A stretch of DNA of 64,000 nucleotides from CAWKOH01 sp963851245 (GTDB taxonomy: Bacteria > Actinomycetota > Acidimicrobiia > Acidimicrobiales > Palsa-688). Numbering within the stretch: the stretch's first letter is position 1; the number at the start of each line of letters is the position of its first letter. Under the pieces are notes generated by a model, which ran no database searches, was not told the origin of the DNA, and saw only the letters and a list, made by a program, of their open reading frames with translations. Shown here one piece after another: positions 26,055 to 34,211 of this stretch. The position numbers and the translations under genes were made by a program. The stretch covers positions 248,001 through 312,000 of the forward strand of contig CAWKOH010000010.1 of the NCBI GenBank assembly GCA_963851245.1, in the 5' to 3' direction.

Positions 26055-27144
26055 GGCGGTAGTGTGCCACGGCCCCGGCGACGTTCGCGTCCAGCACATC
26101 GACGACCCTGTACCGCAGGCCGGAGAGGTGAAGGTAAGGGTCCATGCCGTCGGGGTCTGCCACACGGACCTGAACTTCACGACCGGGCAGATGCCTGTGC
26201 CCTACCCGATCGTCTTGGGACACGAGGCGGCAGGGGTCGTGGTCGAATGTGGTCCCGGCGCCAGAAATGTCAGAGTGGGCGATCACGTCGTCTGCTCGAT
26301 CATCGGTCCCTGCGACCAATGCTTCCAGTGCTTGCGGAACGACCACGCCCTGTGCGAGAACGCACCGTTCTTCACTGGCACCATGCTCGATGGCACCACT
26401 CGTCTGTCGGAGGGCGGACGCTCGATCCACACGTTGCACTACCAGGGCTCGTACGCGGAATTCGCGATCGTGCCCGATCGCTTCGTCGTACCGATCCGCG
26501 ATGACGCGCCCCTCGAGCTGGTCTGCGGACTTGCCTGCGGAGTGAGCACCGGGCTCGGAGCGGCCATCGTGCGCGCCGGCGTCACGATCGGATCGCGCGT
26601 TGTCGTGGTCGGCTCCGGGGGTGTCGGCCTGGCGACGATGATGGGCGCCGGGGTCCGGGGCGCCACGCAGGTGATCGCCGTAGACATCCTCGCCCGCAAA
26701 CTCGACAAGGCCATGGAGCTGGGCCTGGCCACGGATGTAGTCGATGCATCGGCGGGAGACCCGGTTGCGGCGGTGCTGGAACTCACCCGGGGCCGCGGGG
26801 CTGACTACGGGTTCGACGCCGCGGGTGTCAGCGGCACCCTGGAGCAGGTCGTGGCCGCCACCCGTCCGGGCGGGACGTGCGTGGTCATCGGCCGGGCTCT
26901 GGGAGTCGTAGAGGTGACGCTCAACACGACGCTGCTCCTCCGTCAGCGGGTTATCACCGGCACCTACGGTGGCTCGATCCGACCCCGCCGGCACGTGCCC
27001 GAGTTCGTGGACATGCACATGCAGGGTCTCATAGACCTCGGCGGGATCCTGGACACGCGGTACAGCATCGATCAGGCCCCGCAGGCACTCGACGACCTGC
27101 ACAACGGTCGGATCACCCGCGGCGTGATCGTGATGGAGACCTGA
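26050..27144 (+). CDS. Zinc-dependent alcohol dehydrogenase (MDR family)
   Basis: A 364-residue medium-chain dehydrogenase. VGVCHTDLNF gives the catalytic zinc Cys and His, GHEAAGVV the nearby conserved His-Glu, and the structural-zinc Cys cluster is CDQCFQCLRNDHALC. The Rossmann glycine motif is VVGSGGVGLA. GTG 26050 was chosen because translation MRAVVCHGPGDV begins the canonical fold; further upstream there is only duplicated sequence. NAD-linked oxidation of a primary or secondary alcohol is expected. It is 90 bases downstream of the TetR gene on the same strand and may be part of its regulon. Confidence 0.92.
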   Translation: MRAVVCHGPGDVRVQHIDDPVPQAGEVKVRVHAVGVCHTDLNFTTGQMPVPYPIVLGHEAAGVVVECGPGARNVRVGDHVVCSIIGPCDQCFQCLRNDHALCENAPFFTGTMLDGTTRLSEGGRSIHTLHYQGSYAEFAIVPDRFVVPIRDDAPLELVCGLACGVSTGLGAAIVRAGVTIGSRVVVVGSGGVGLATMMGAGVRGATQVIAVDILARKLDKAMELGLATDVVDASAGDPVAAVLELTRGRGADYGFDAAGVSGTLEQVVAATRPGGTCVVIGRALGVVEVTLNTTLLLRQRVITGTYGGSIRPRRHVPEFVDMHMQGLIDLGGILDTRYSIDQAPQALDDLHNGRITRGVIVMET

Positions 27145-27190
27145 GGGATCCGGATCTATTGGGTCATTCTGACCTCCATCCTGCTGCGCC

Positions 27191-27275
27191 AGGTGGGTCC
27201 CAAACTTCTTTCCGGGACGACTTGTACATCTCAGAGCGGTACAAGTCGTCCCAAAAGGCTTTTTGGGACCCACCT
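27191..27275. repeat. Palindromic dispersed repeat, copy A
   Basis: An 85-base nested palindrome: a 14-bp outer stem (AGGTGGGTCCCAAA at 27191 with its complement at 27262-27275), a 9/9 internal loop, a second perfect 14-bp stem (GGGACGACTTGTAC at 27214 with complement at 27239-27252) and an 11-base loop. It lies between two convergent genes. An 82-base core aligns without gaps to 53894-53975 at 61 of 82 positions. It could act as a bidirectional terminator or be a mobile palindromic repeat. Confidence 0.8.
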
Positions 27276-27331
27276 TTCGGCGGCCGACCCTTCGGCGGCC
27301 CACCCCTCCGGTACCGCCTTGGGCGGCCTCT

Positions 27332-28306
27332 CTAACCGGGCCCTGGAGTGGGTTCGTCTTCGAGCCGCGCCCGCAGAAACGCGTAGATCCTCTCCCTGGC
27401 GATGCGTCCCATCTCGGTCGGGGCCACCTCTATGCCATGTGGCCCTTCGGGGTAGACGGCGAGCTCGACGTCGTTCCCCGCGACCTGCAAGCGGGCGGCG
27501 AGGAAGAGGGAGTCGTCGAGGAGGAAGTCGGCGGTGCCGACAGTGAGCAGGCAAGGAGGCAGGTCATGCAAGTCGGCCCACAGGGGCGAGATGGCGGGGA
27601 CACGAACCTCGTCCTTCGATCGCCCTGGGAGGTAGTGGGCCCAGTTGGTGTCCGCGCCCGCCGCGTAGGGCACCTTACCGATCAGCAGTGTGGCGCTGGG
27701 TGTGCCTCCGTGGTCGTAGGCGCCGTAGCACAGGTCGGCGCCGAGGAACGGCGGCCGCCCACCGAGATGGTCCCGGAGGCGGAGCATGGTCAGGAGGGCG
27801 AAGTAGGCGCCTGCTGATTCGCCTCCTACCAGACGACGCTCGGTCCCGAACTCCTCCGCGGAGTGCTCCACCAGCCAGCGTGCAGCCGCCTCGCAGTCGT
27901 CGGGCCCGGCAGGGTAGGGATGTTCCGGAGCCAATCGATAGTCGACGCTCACGACGGCCAGGTTGGTCGCCTCAGCAAGCGGCCAATTGCGTCCATCCAT
28001 GGAGGCGGCTGAACCTACCGTCATTCCACCGCCGTGGAAGTGCAGGTAGACGCCCTCAATCCGTTCGGGTCGCAGGATGCGTATAGGGATGTCGCCAGCC
28101 GGACCGGGTATCTGCCGGGTCTCCGGGAAGTCCAGCGAGGTCAGCCCGAACAGGCCGCCCGGCGCCATCGCGGCCCGCAGCCACTGGATGCCCTCGGCCG
28201 TGGAGGTGTCAACCTCCGCCATTGCAGAAGTAGCCTCCATGAGCTTGGCGTTGTAGGCACGCTGCTCCTCGACATGGGTCAGGAGTTCGGGAGCGAAGAG
28301 GGCCAT
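27332..28306 (-). CDS. Alpha/beta hydrolase, hormone-sensitive-lipase family esterase
   Basis: A 324-residue esterase. HFHGGGM (residues 90-95) is the HSL-type oxyanion motif, GGESAGAY puts the nucleophile at Ser164, VGTADFLLDD supplies the acid and GPHGIE the His. The start ATG at 28306 is followed by MALFAPELLTHVEEQ, a cap-forming helix of the family. Eight bases upstream ends a small unknown gene in the same direction, so they are likely co-transcribed. It hydrolyses short-chain carboxylic esters. Its stop is 56 bases from the palindromic repeat. Confidence 0.9.
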   Translation of the reverse strand: MALFAPELLTHVEEQRAYNAKLMEATSAMAEVDTSTAEGIQWLRAAMAPGGLFGLTSLDFPETRQIPGPAGDIPIRILRPERIEGVYLHFHGGGMTVGSAASMDGRNWPLAEATNLAVVSVDYRLAPEHPYPAGPDDCEAAARWLVEHSAEEFGTERRLVGGESAGAYFALLTMLRLRDHLGGRPPFLGADLCYGAYDHGGTPSATLLIGKVPYAAGADTNWAHYLPGRSKDEVRVPAISPLWADLHDLPPCLLTVGTADFLLDDSLFLAARLQVAGNDVELAVYPEGPHGIEVAPTEMGRIARERIYAFLRARLEDEPTPGPG

Positions 28307-28314
28307 GGCCGCTC

Positions 28315-28677
28315 CTATGGGGCTTTGCCTAGAAAGGTCATTCTGAGTGTGATAGCCGGCGGGAATGTCGCACTTACCGACAGCTCGTAACTCACTGCTT
28401 CGAAGTACCTCGCGATTTCCTTCAGCTTCGCCCTGATCGCCTTGAGAACATCCGAAAAGTTCTCCGGGAGGGTCTTCTTGTCTCTGAGAATCTCGTTCAT
28501 CACCTCGATGACGCCCAGCAGACGGACATAGGCGACATCGTCTTCCCCGAGATCACGCACGACTTGGGCCACCGCCAGCGGGTCGGCGAGCGCCGAGATC
28601 GTGACCTGCGAGATGTTCACAGGGCCCGTGGAACCCTGTAGCCATCCGTCGAAGTCGGCCCGGAATCCTGGTGGCAT
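28315..28677 (-). CDS. Hypothetical protein (120 aa)
   Basis: Not recognised. ATG 28677 with GAAGGAG eight bases upstream is clearly better than the longer in-frame reading. Residues 1-60 contain alternating hydrophobic and acidic segments (ISQVTISALADPLAVAQVV); residues 70-92 (KTLPENFSDVLKAIRAKLKEIA) look helical and amphipathic; the C-terminus is beta-rich (SYELSVSATF). No Cys, signal peptide or transmembrane segment. It ends eight bases before the esterase ATG, so probably one transcript. A partner or activator of the esterase is possible but unsupported. Confidence 0.65.
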   Translation of the reverse strand: MPPGFRADFDGWLQGSTGPVNISQVTISALADPLAVAQVVRDLGEDDVAYVRLLGVIEVMNEILRDKKTLPENFSDVLKAIRAKLKEIARYFEAVSYELSVSATFPPAITLRMTFLGKAP

Positions 28678-28869
28678 GGTCACGCTCCTTCTCACGCTGA
28701 GTGCCGTCTGCCCAACCGGGACGGTAGCGCCGGCCCCATCCTGCTGCCAGGATTTCCCCGCCCTCACGTGGCCGCCCAAGTGGCGGCCCGGCGAGGCGAA
28801 GCCGTTGGCTGCGCTCGCTCGCCGCCCGCCAGGCTGGGGTGTCGGACCGGCAGCGGATAACGTCCATCC

Positions 28870-29667
28870 GTGCCCACAGCCCATGTGAATGGGATCGATG
28901 TCTACTACGAGCGCTCGGGTCAAGGCCGGCGTCTGCTGTTCTTCAACGGCTCTGGTGCCACGCTCGAGAGTGCGGGGCCGTTGATCGAGCCCTACCGGGC
29001 CCGGTTCGAGGTATTGGTTCACGACCAGCGTGGCCTCGGCCGGACGGAGATCCCGCCCGGGCCTTATTCCATGAAGGACTACGCCGCCGACGCCGTCGCC
29101 CTGCTCGACCACGTGGGCTGGCCATCGTGCCGGGTAATAGGGGTCAGCTTCGGCGGGATGGTCGCCCAGGAGTTCGCCGTCACCAGCCCGAATCGTGTGG
29201 AACGGCTAGCGCTGGCCTGCACGTCACCTGGGGGTCCGGACCGGTCTTCGTACCCGCTGCACGAGCTCGGTCCGCTCGACGACCCGGCCCAGGCCGAGCG
29301 CATGCTGGGGCTGCTAGACACTCGCTTCACTCCTGAGTACCTGAGCTCGCATCCTGCCGAGCAGGCCTTGGCGTCAATGTTCACTACGCGCCGCCAGGTC
29401 GCCACGAGCGAGGAACAGCGCCGCGGTGAGCGCGAGCAGCTGCTGGCCCGCCAGGGCCACGACGTGATCGACCGCCTTTGCGACGTCACCTGCCCGACCC
29501 TGGTTGCCGCCGGCCGCTACGACGGCATCGCCCCCCTCGTCAACAGCGAAACGATCGTCAGCCGGATTCCAGACTCTGAGCTAAGGGTCTACGAGGGAGG
29601 GCACATCTTCTTCGTCCAGGACCCCTGTGCCATGCCCGAGCTAGTCGACTTCCTCGACCAGGTTTGA
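28870..29667 (+). CDS. Alpha/beta hydrolase
   Basis: A 265-residue hydrolase. The oxyanion region is FFNGSGA, the nucleophile elbow GVSFGGM (Ser93), the acid AAGRYDGIAP and the His GGHIFFVQDP. The order and spacing match 3-oxoadipate enol-lactonase-like and related hydrolases. GTG start at 28870, with no strong ribosome site. A 14-bp stem follows its stop, which fits an end of transcript. Substrate may be an ester, lactone or C-C bond; not determined. Confidence 0.88.
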   Translation: MPTAHVNGIDVYYERSGQGRRLLFFNGSGATLESAGPLIEPYRARFEVLVHDQRGLGRTEIPPGPYSMKDYAADAVALLDHVGWPSCRVIGVSFGGMVAQEFAVTSPNRVERLALACTSPGGPDRSSYPLHELGPLDDPAQAERMLGLLDTRFTPEYLSSHPAEQALASMFTTRRQVATSEEQRRGEREQLLARQGHDVIDRLCDVTCPTLVAAGRYDGIAPLVNSETIVSRIPDSELRVYEGGHIFFVQDPCAMPELVDFLDQV

Positions 29668-29685
29668 GCCCGGCGTATGAATCGG

Positions 29686-29734
29686 CGGACACCGGCGCCG
29701 AGGGCTCCCTGACTGGGGGTGGCGCCGGTGTCCG
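29686..29734 (+). terminator. Strong GC hairpin after hydrolase gene
   Basis: CGGACACCGGCGCC (29686-29699) is perfectly complementary to 29721-29734, a 14-bp stem with a 21-base loop that can itself pair (AGGG/CCCT). It starts 19 bases after the hydrolase stop and lies before the convergent regulator gene. There is no T-run, so it is a terminator of the GC-rich actinobacterial type at best. Confidence 0.45.
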
Positions 29735-29813
29735 GTCGGCTCGACCCTCCGACGTGAAGGCACCGCCACCACACCACCAGAGCTACGTTGTCGCTTCAGG
29801 GGCACACATCCGG

Positions 29814-30575
29814 TCACGTGGCGGACAGGAGCCGTTCGTAGACCTCTCTGGTCGCCGGGCTGGGGGACACGCCGAGTTGGTCCCGGAGACACCGGCACAA
29901 CTGGTTGTACACGTGAAGTGCCTCAGCCAGATTGTGCTGGGCCGCCAGTGCTTCCATGAGACAGCGGTACCCGCTCTCCCTCAAGGGAGCCAACCGAATG
30001 AGCCTCCAACCCGCTCGCACGGCGCCCGCCAGCTCTGGGCCACCAAGACCAAGCTCGGTAGCGGCGTAGCACTCGAGCGCCCGGATCTCGAGAAGGCTTA
30101 GTTGGCGCCGGACGTCATCGATCCACGGTTCGTCCTCGCCCGGGAGAAATCCTCGCTCGGCGACGAACAGAGCCAGCAGAACCGGGCCCCACGCCCGGGT
30201 CCAGTCTTGCTGGGCGACAGCCGACTCAGCCCGGTGGATGGCATCGGCGGCGGCTTCGAAGTCGACCCATGCATCCGGTAGATGCAGCCGGAGGGCGGAC
30301 CGTCCCTCGACGGCAGACGATCCGAGGACGCGGCGTAGCTTGGAGAGCAGGGGGTTGAGACGAGCGTCGATGGCCCTCGGGTCCGGCTCCCTCCACAATG
30401 CCTCGGCCAGCTCGTCTCGGGGGACTTGCCGGTGACGGTTGACGACCAAATAGCTGAACAACAATCGTCCCAGGCGGCCGGGCAGCCCGCTGTCGAGACG
30501 TTCGCTGTCCCGCTCGATGACGAGAGGACCGCAGATCTGTACTCTCAGGCGACGAGGCGAGGACGCCAAGTTCAC
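29814..30575 (-). CDS. SARP-type transcriptional regulator with BTAD domain
   Basis: A small AfsR/DnrI/SARP-family activator of about 253 residues. The N-terminal OmpR-like winged helix (RVQICGPLVIERDSERL ... VPRDELAEALW) is followed by a BTAD helical-repeat domain (YNQLCRCLRDQLGVSPSP near the end). The GTG at 30575 starts just before LASSPRRLRVQICGP; the longer frame to 30668 would overlap the divergent small gene. SARPs usually activate secondary-metabolite genes, but no biosynthetic cluster is here. Only 44 bases separate it from the divergent DUF1059-like gene. Confidence 0.82.
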   Translation of the reverse strand: MNLASSPRRLRVQICGPLVIERDSERLDSGLPGRLGRLLFSYLVVNRHRQVPRDELAEALWREPDPRAIDARLNPLLSKLRRVLGSSAVEGRSALRLHLPDAWVDFEAAADAIHRAESAVAQQDWTRAWGPVLLALFVAERGFLPGEDEPWIDDVRRQLSLLEIRALECYAATELGLGGPELAGAVRAGWRLIRLAPLRESGYRCLMEALAAQHNLAEALHVYNQLCRCLRDQLGVSPSPATREVYERLLSAT

Positions 30576-30619
30576 CAAGCTATTGCAATACGCTCCCTGT
30601 CCGAGCGGAAGGAGAAGGA

Positions 30620-30778
30620 ATGGCCAAACTGATCCGCTGTGAGTGCGGTTTCGTGGCCCGGGGAACAAGTGACGACCAGGTGATCGGGCAGATCCGCGAC
30701 CACATGGCCACCGATCATCCGGCCCTCTTGAACTCGGTGTCCCAAGAGGACTTACTGGGCTGGATCCAGGTCGAGTAA
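30620..30778 (+). CDS. DUF1059-like small protein (52 aa)
   Basis: A 52-residue protein with AKLIRCECGFVARG at the N-terminus and IRDHMATDHP in the middle, the Cys-x-Cys and His-x-x-x-x-x-His spacing of the DUF1059 family of small putative metal-binding proteins. ATG 30620 is preceded by CGGAAGGAGAAGGA, one of the best ribosome sites in the window. It is divergent from the SARP gene. Function of the family is not established. I infer a metal or redox role from the Cys and His residues. Confidence 0.75.
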   Translation: MAKLIRCECGFVARGTSDDQVIGQIRDHMATDHPALLNSVSQEDLLGWIQVE

Positions 30779-30819
30779 AGGCTGATTAGCGACTGACGGG
30801 CCTCCCGACGTGGGTCCGG

Positions 30820-31863
30820 TCAGGGCCGGACGATCTGACCTCCCCGGGTGGAGCGCTCCATCATCCCGTTGGCTGTTTCGCCGTCCCATCTGTAGCGAAC
30901 CAGTGCCTGCTGCAGGACCGGGAAGTCCGGGTTGGCGCCGACCCCACCCATAACCATGAAGTTGGACATGATCGAAGTGCCCTCGATCCGCGTCTTGCCA
31001 TTCAGGGTCTCGAGCACGACAGATACATCTTCGCCCTTCGGTTGCAACCGGCGCAGCCAGGGCGCATCCACCACCCGCGCCGGTGTCAGCTCGCCGTCGC
31101 CCTCGAAGAGGTAGCCTTCGTTGTAGGTGGCCAGACCATCGTCACGAGGTGGGTAGACGATGTAACCGAAGCCCCGCCCGCTGGGAAACAACGCCGACTG
31201 CCAGGCGTGACCACGGAACGTGCCCAGCCGGCGGACCCCCTGCCGCCGGATTCGCAGAGCTCCGCCGTCGATCTGCCGCTCGAGACCATCCACGCGGACG
31301 TAGCCCGAAGCTCGCGACAGCTGCTCGAAACGGGGCCCTCCCATCAGCGCCCCCTCGTCCTGCTCGTCCAGCACCCGCTTAGCCTCCGGTAGAAGCGCAC
31401 CGTTTTCCCAAGGGGGCACCGTCGACCTGATATCGATCTCGATCTGTACCGGTACGCTCGGCTGCCGGTCCGTCAAGGTCCCGGCGATCTGGTCCTCTAC
31501 CGTCGACGTCACGGCCAGGCCGTCCAGCCGGACCCTCCAGTGCTTGAACGGCTCGATCATCTCGAAGGAGAGAGGACCCGCACCCAGGACACGCGCTCTG
31601 GCATCAGCGCCCATCGGTTCGTGAATCGGGCCTGGCCCGAAAATGTTGTACACCTTCCCGTCGCCAGTGGCGATGTTGACCTGAACGTCGTGAGTCTCCC
31701 ACTGATCGGCTACTGCTTCGACACCCATGCGAGGAATACCCACATCGTCGTTACGATCCCAGATCCAGGCGTTCACCGACTCACGCATTTCGGGATCTTC
31801 GGGCTGCGAGCCGAACACGTACTCGCGATCCTCACCCAGTCCAGCCGTCAGATCAGTCTCCAT
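30820..31863 (-). CDS. Hypothetical protein (347 aa)
   Basis: I do not recognise this protein securely. It has no signal peptide or transmembrane helix and is rich in short beta-strand patterns (VQVNIATGDGKVYNIFG, FKHWRVRLDGLAVTSTVEDQ, GTFRGHAWQSALFPSGRGFGYIVY), compatible with a lipocalin-like or CrtC/AttH-type double-barrel fold, seen in uncharacterised actinobacterial proteins. ATG 31863 follows GGGAGGACGCCA, so the start is firm. It is divergent from the aldolase gene with 160 bases between. A lipid or terpenoid-binding role is possible but unproven. Confidence 0.75.
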   Translation of the reverse strand: METDLTAGLGEDREYVFGSQPEDPEMRESVNAWIWDRNDDVGIPRMGVEAVADQWETHDVQVNIATGDGKVYNIFGPGPIHEPMGADARARVLGAGPLSFEMIEPFKHWRVRLDGLAVTSTVEDQIAGTLTDRQPSVPVQIEIDIRSTVPPWENGALLPEAKRVLDEQDEGALMGGPRFEQLSRASGYVRVDGLERQIDGGALRIRRQGVRRLGTFRGHAWQSALFPSGRGFGYIVYPPRDDGLATYNEGYLFEGDGELTPARVVDAPWLRRLQPKGEDVSVVLETLNGKTRIEGTSIMSNFMVMGGVGANPDFPVLQQALVRYRWDGETANGMMERSTRGGQIVRP

Positions 31864-32023
31864 TGGCGTCCTCCCTGCATGGCCCGCACCGGTCAGATCG
31901 GCTCACCAAGATATCTCGTGCCGCCCCGGGCGCGACCTGTGAGGAGGAAGATCCGCTCGGGCCCCCATTAGGCTTCAGGGCAGACGCAGACCTGGCGTTC
32001 GACGGGCTTCAGGAGGTTGGACG

Positions 32024-32830
32024 ATGACGGTTACCAACGACCCGGTTCTCAGCGGGACCACGACGACGGTGACGCCCGACCCGGTTCCGCCGGGATTCGA
32101 GGGGAGCGAAGGGGAGTGGCACGCCCGGGTGGACCTCGCCGCCTGCTACCGGATCATCGCCTTCTACGGCTGGGACGACCTGGTCGCCACCCACATCTCG
32201 GCCCGGGTGCCAGGCGAAGACGACGCCTTCCTCATCAATGACTTCGGGCTCATGTTCGACGAAATCACGGCCTCCAGTCTGGTGAAGGTCAACCTCGAAG
32301 GCGAGATACTCGCCCCGGCGGGGGGTCAAGTGAACCCCGCCGGCTTCACTATCCACAGCGCCGTGTACCAGGTTCGCGACGACGTCGGGGCGGTTATCCA
32401 CCTGCACACGATCGATGGCATGGCCGTATCCACCAGCGCTGACGGCTTGCTACCCCTTAACCAGACGGCCATGACCGTCTGCGGCGACATCGCCTACCAC
32501 GACTTCGAGGGCGTGGCCCTCGACCTGGCGGAGCGGGAGCACCTTCAGGACCACCTGGGCCTCAAAAACAACATGATATTGCGCCACCACGGGACGATGT
32601 CCATGGGTGACTCTGTCGCCACCGCCTTCGCCCGCATCTATCAGCTCGAGAAGGCCTGCTCGGCTCAGGTGCGAGCCCTGGCCACACGGTCGGACCTCGC
32701 TACCGTTGACCCTGCGGCTATAGCCAAGACCGTCGACCCCGGCCGCGAGGGCCTCGTAACCTACGGGCGGGTCGCCTGGCCGGCCGTGCGCCGCAAGGTG
32801 GACCGGCTCGACCCTTCCTACCGCGACTGA
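32024..32830 (+). CDS. Class II aldolase/adducin family protein
   Basis: A 268-residue protein with the class II aldolase fold. Zinc ligands are in AVIHLHTIDG (His-x-His) and ILRHHGTMSMG (His). The early DLVATHISARVPGEDDAFLIN region holds the phosphate-binding Asn/Ser-type loop. AGGAGGTT lies at an ideal distance before ATG. Such proteins act as fuculose-phosphate-type aldolases, or as decarboxylases on small hydroxy acids; the residues around the active site do not identify one. It is followed by a decayed peptidase fragment. Confidence 0.88.
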   Translation: MTVTNDPVLSGTTTTVTPDPVPPGFEGSEGEWHARVDLAACYRIIAFYGWDDLVATHISARVPGEDDAFLINDFGLMFDEITASSLVKVNLEGEILAPAGGQVNPAGFTIHSAVYQVRDDVGAVIHLHTIDGMAVSTSADGLLPLNQTAMTVCGDIAYHDFEGVALDLAEREHLQDHLGLKNNMILRHHGTMSMGDSVATAFARIYQLEKACSAQVRALATRSDLATVDPAAIAKTVDPGREGLVTYGRVAWPAVRRKVDRLDPSYRD

Positions 32831-32869
32831 CTGTCAGGGCGCCGTTCGCTGCCCGGCCTTTCGGGATTT

Positions 32870-33245
32870 GCGTATTTAGGCGCATACGGCACCCCCTCTT
32901 ACTACGCCTGGTACGAGATGTACCCGGCGAACTCGGTGTCGCTGTCCAAGAACAAAGTATCCCGTCAGTGCCAACGACAGTCTGACCGCCAGCGTGACTC
33001 GAAACGGCACTTCGTACACCCTCTCGATCAGCGACACGGCCCGTGGCGCCACTAAGACGAAATGGACGTTCTCCCAGGCCGAGACCGGCTCTGATGCCAA
33101 CTCCTCCGCGGAGTGGGTCGCCGAGGCCCCCGAGCTGTGCAACATCTTCTACTGCCAGCTGGCCAGCCTGACCAACTTCGGAACGGTCAACCTGACCGGG
33201 GCGCAAGCGGCTGACGGCGGATCCAATCGTTCCGGGCGAGGATGA
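32870..33245 (+). pseudogene. G1-family (eqolisin-like glutamic) peptidase fragment, truncated and frameshifted
   Basis: From 32870 the translation reads AYLGAYGTPSYYAWYEMYP, then ANSVSLSKNK; one extra base near 32957 shifts into YPVSANDSLTASVTRNG, TSYTLSISDT, SSAEWVAEAPE and LTNFGTVNLTG. The order matches the C-terminal half of bacterial G1 peptidases, including SAEW with the catalytic Glu region. The N-terminal half with the signal peptide and catalytic Gln is absent; upstream is the aldolase. So a 5'-deleted secreted acid protease is likely. It ends 28 bases before the convergent SDR stop. Confidence 0.7.
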
Positions 33246-33273
33246 ACACCCACCCTTTCCCGGGCCCTGATCG

Positions 33274-34122
33274 CTAGGAAGGCCCGCCCGCCCCTTCCAG
33301 CGCCACTTTGACGTTGAGGCCGGCGTCAATGACCTGAATCGACCCGTGCACCCACCTGGCTTTCTCCGACAGAAGCCACAGCACGGCGGGGGTGGTGCCC
33401 TCTTCCGGCTTGATCGCTCCCGCGCCCAGTAGGTCGAGCCCCTTCAGCTGGGCCAGCATCGACTCTCGATCGGGGCCCCCGACCTCACTGGCCGCGCCGA
33501 TCATGGGGGTGTCGTGCGCTCCAGGGACAAGCATGTTGACCCGGATCCCGTAGGGTCCCAGCTCGTTGGCCAGGCACAGCCCCAGGCCGATCACCCCGTG
33601 CTTGGCGGCGCAATAGTCGCTCCCGTAAGGGAAAGCATCGATGCCCGCACCCGACGACACCATGATGATGGCGCAGCCGGGCCCCCGAGCAATCAGATGC
33701 GGGATGGTGTGTTTCAAGGTCAGCCACTGCCCGGTCAGATTCGTTTCGATGGAGGCCCGCCAGTCCTCTGTTGGTATCGTCCAGGACTGCTGGTACAGGC
33801 CCAGGATCCCGGCGTTGGCGATTACGAAGTCGAGGCCACCGAAGTGGTCGACGGCCTGCTCGACGGCGGACACGACCTGGTCCTCGTCCCGCACGTCGCA
33901 GGGGATGCCCAGCGCCCTTCCTCCCGTCGCTTCGACCAGGCTGACCGTGTCGGCCAGGTCCCCCGCCGAGGCGACCCGGGCCGGAGGGTGCGTCAGCTCG
34001 CCGTTGGCTATGTCGAGAAGGGCGAGAGAGGCTCCCTCCCTGGCCAGGGCCACGGCGTGGCTGCGGCCTTGGCCCCTCGCTCCGCCGGTGATAAGGACTA
34101 CTTTGCCGTCGAAATCACCCAT
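33274..34122 (-). CDS. SDR family oxidoreductase, mycofactocin-coupled type
   Basis: A 282-residue short-chain dehydrogenase. The start KVVLITGGARGQGRSHAVAL is the hallmark of SDRs associated with mycofactocin, which retain their nicotinamide. The catalytic Ser is in MVSSGAGIDAFP and the Tyr-x3-Lys in YCAAKHG. ATG 34122 (or GTG 34125) has GGAGGGGAA upstream; the longer reading to 34344 is not supported. It is divergent from the LLM-TauD-enolase operon and probably oxidises an alcohol, passing electrons to mycofactocin. No mycofactocin genes are in the window. Confidence 0.9.
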   Translation of the reverse strand: MGDFDGKVVLITGGARGQGRSHAVALAREGASLALLDIANGELTHPPARVASAGDLADTVSLVEATGGRALGIPCDVRDEDQVVSAVEQAVDHFGGLDFVIANAGILGLYQQSWTIPTEDWRASIETNLTGQWLTLKHTIPHLIARGPGCAIIMVSSGAGIDAFPYGSDYCAAKHGVIGLGLCLANELGPYGIRVNMLVPGAHDTPMIGAASEVGGPDRESMLAQLKGLDLLGAGAIKPEEGTTPAVLWLLSEKARWVHGSIQVIDAGLNVKVALEGAGGPS

Positions 34123-34211
34123 CACTCGTTCCCCTCCGATAGACAGCAGGCTTGGCAACCTGACCTTAATCTGTGCAGGCATACGGAAGAGACAAGTGGA
34201 AGGAGGACGGG

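Noticed and set aside
26008..27303. 431-codon minus-strand frame over the alcohol dehydrogenase
   Set aside because: Composition is non-protein-like and it runs through the palindromic repeat; the plus-strand gene has zinc motifs.
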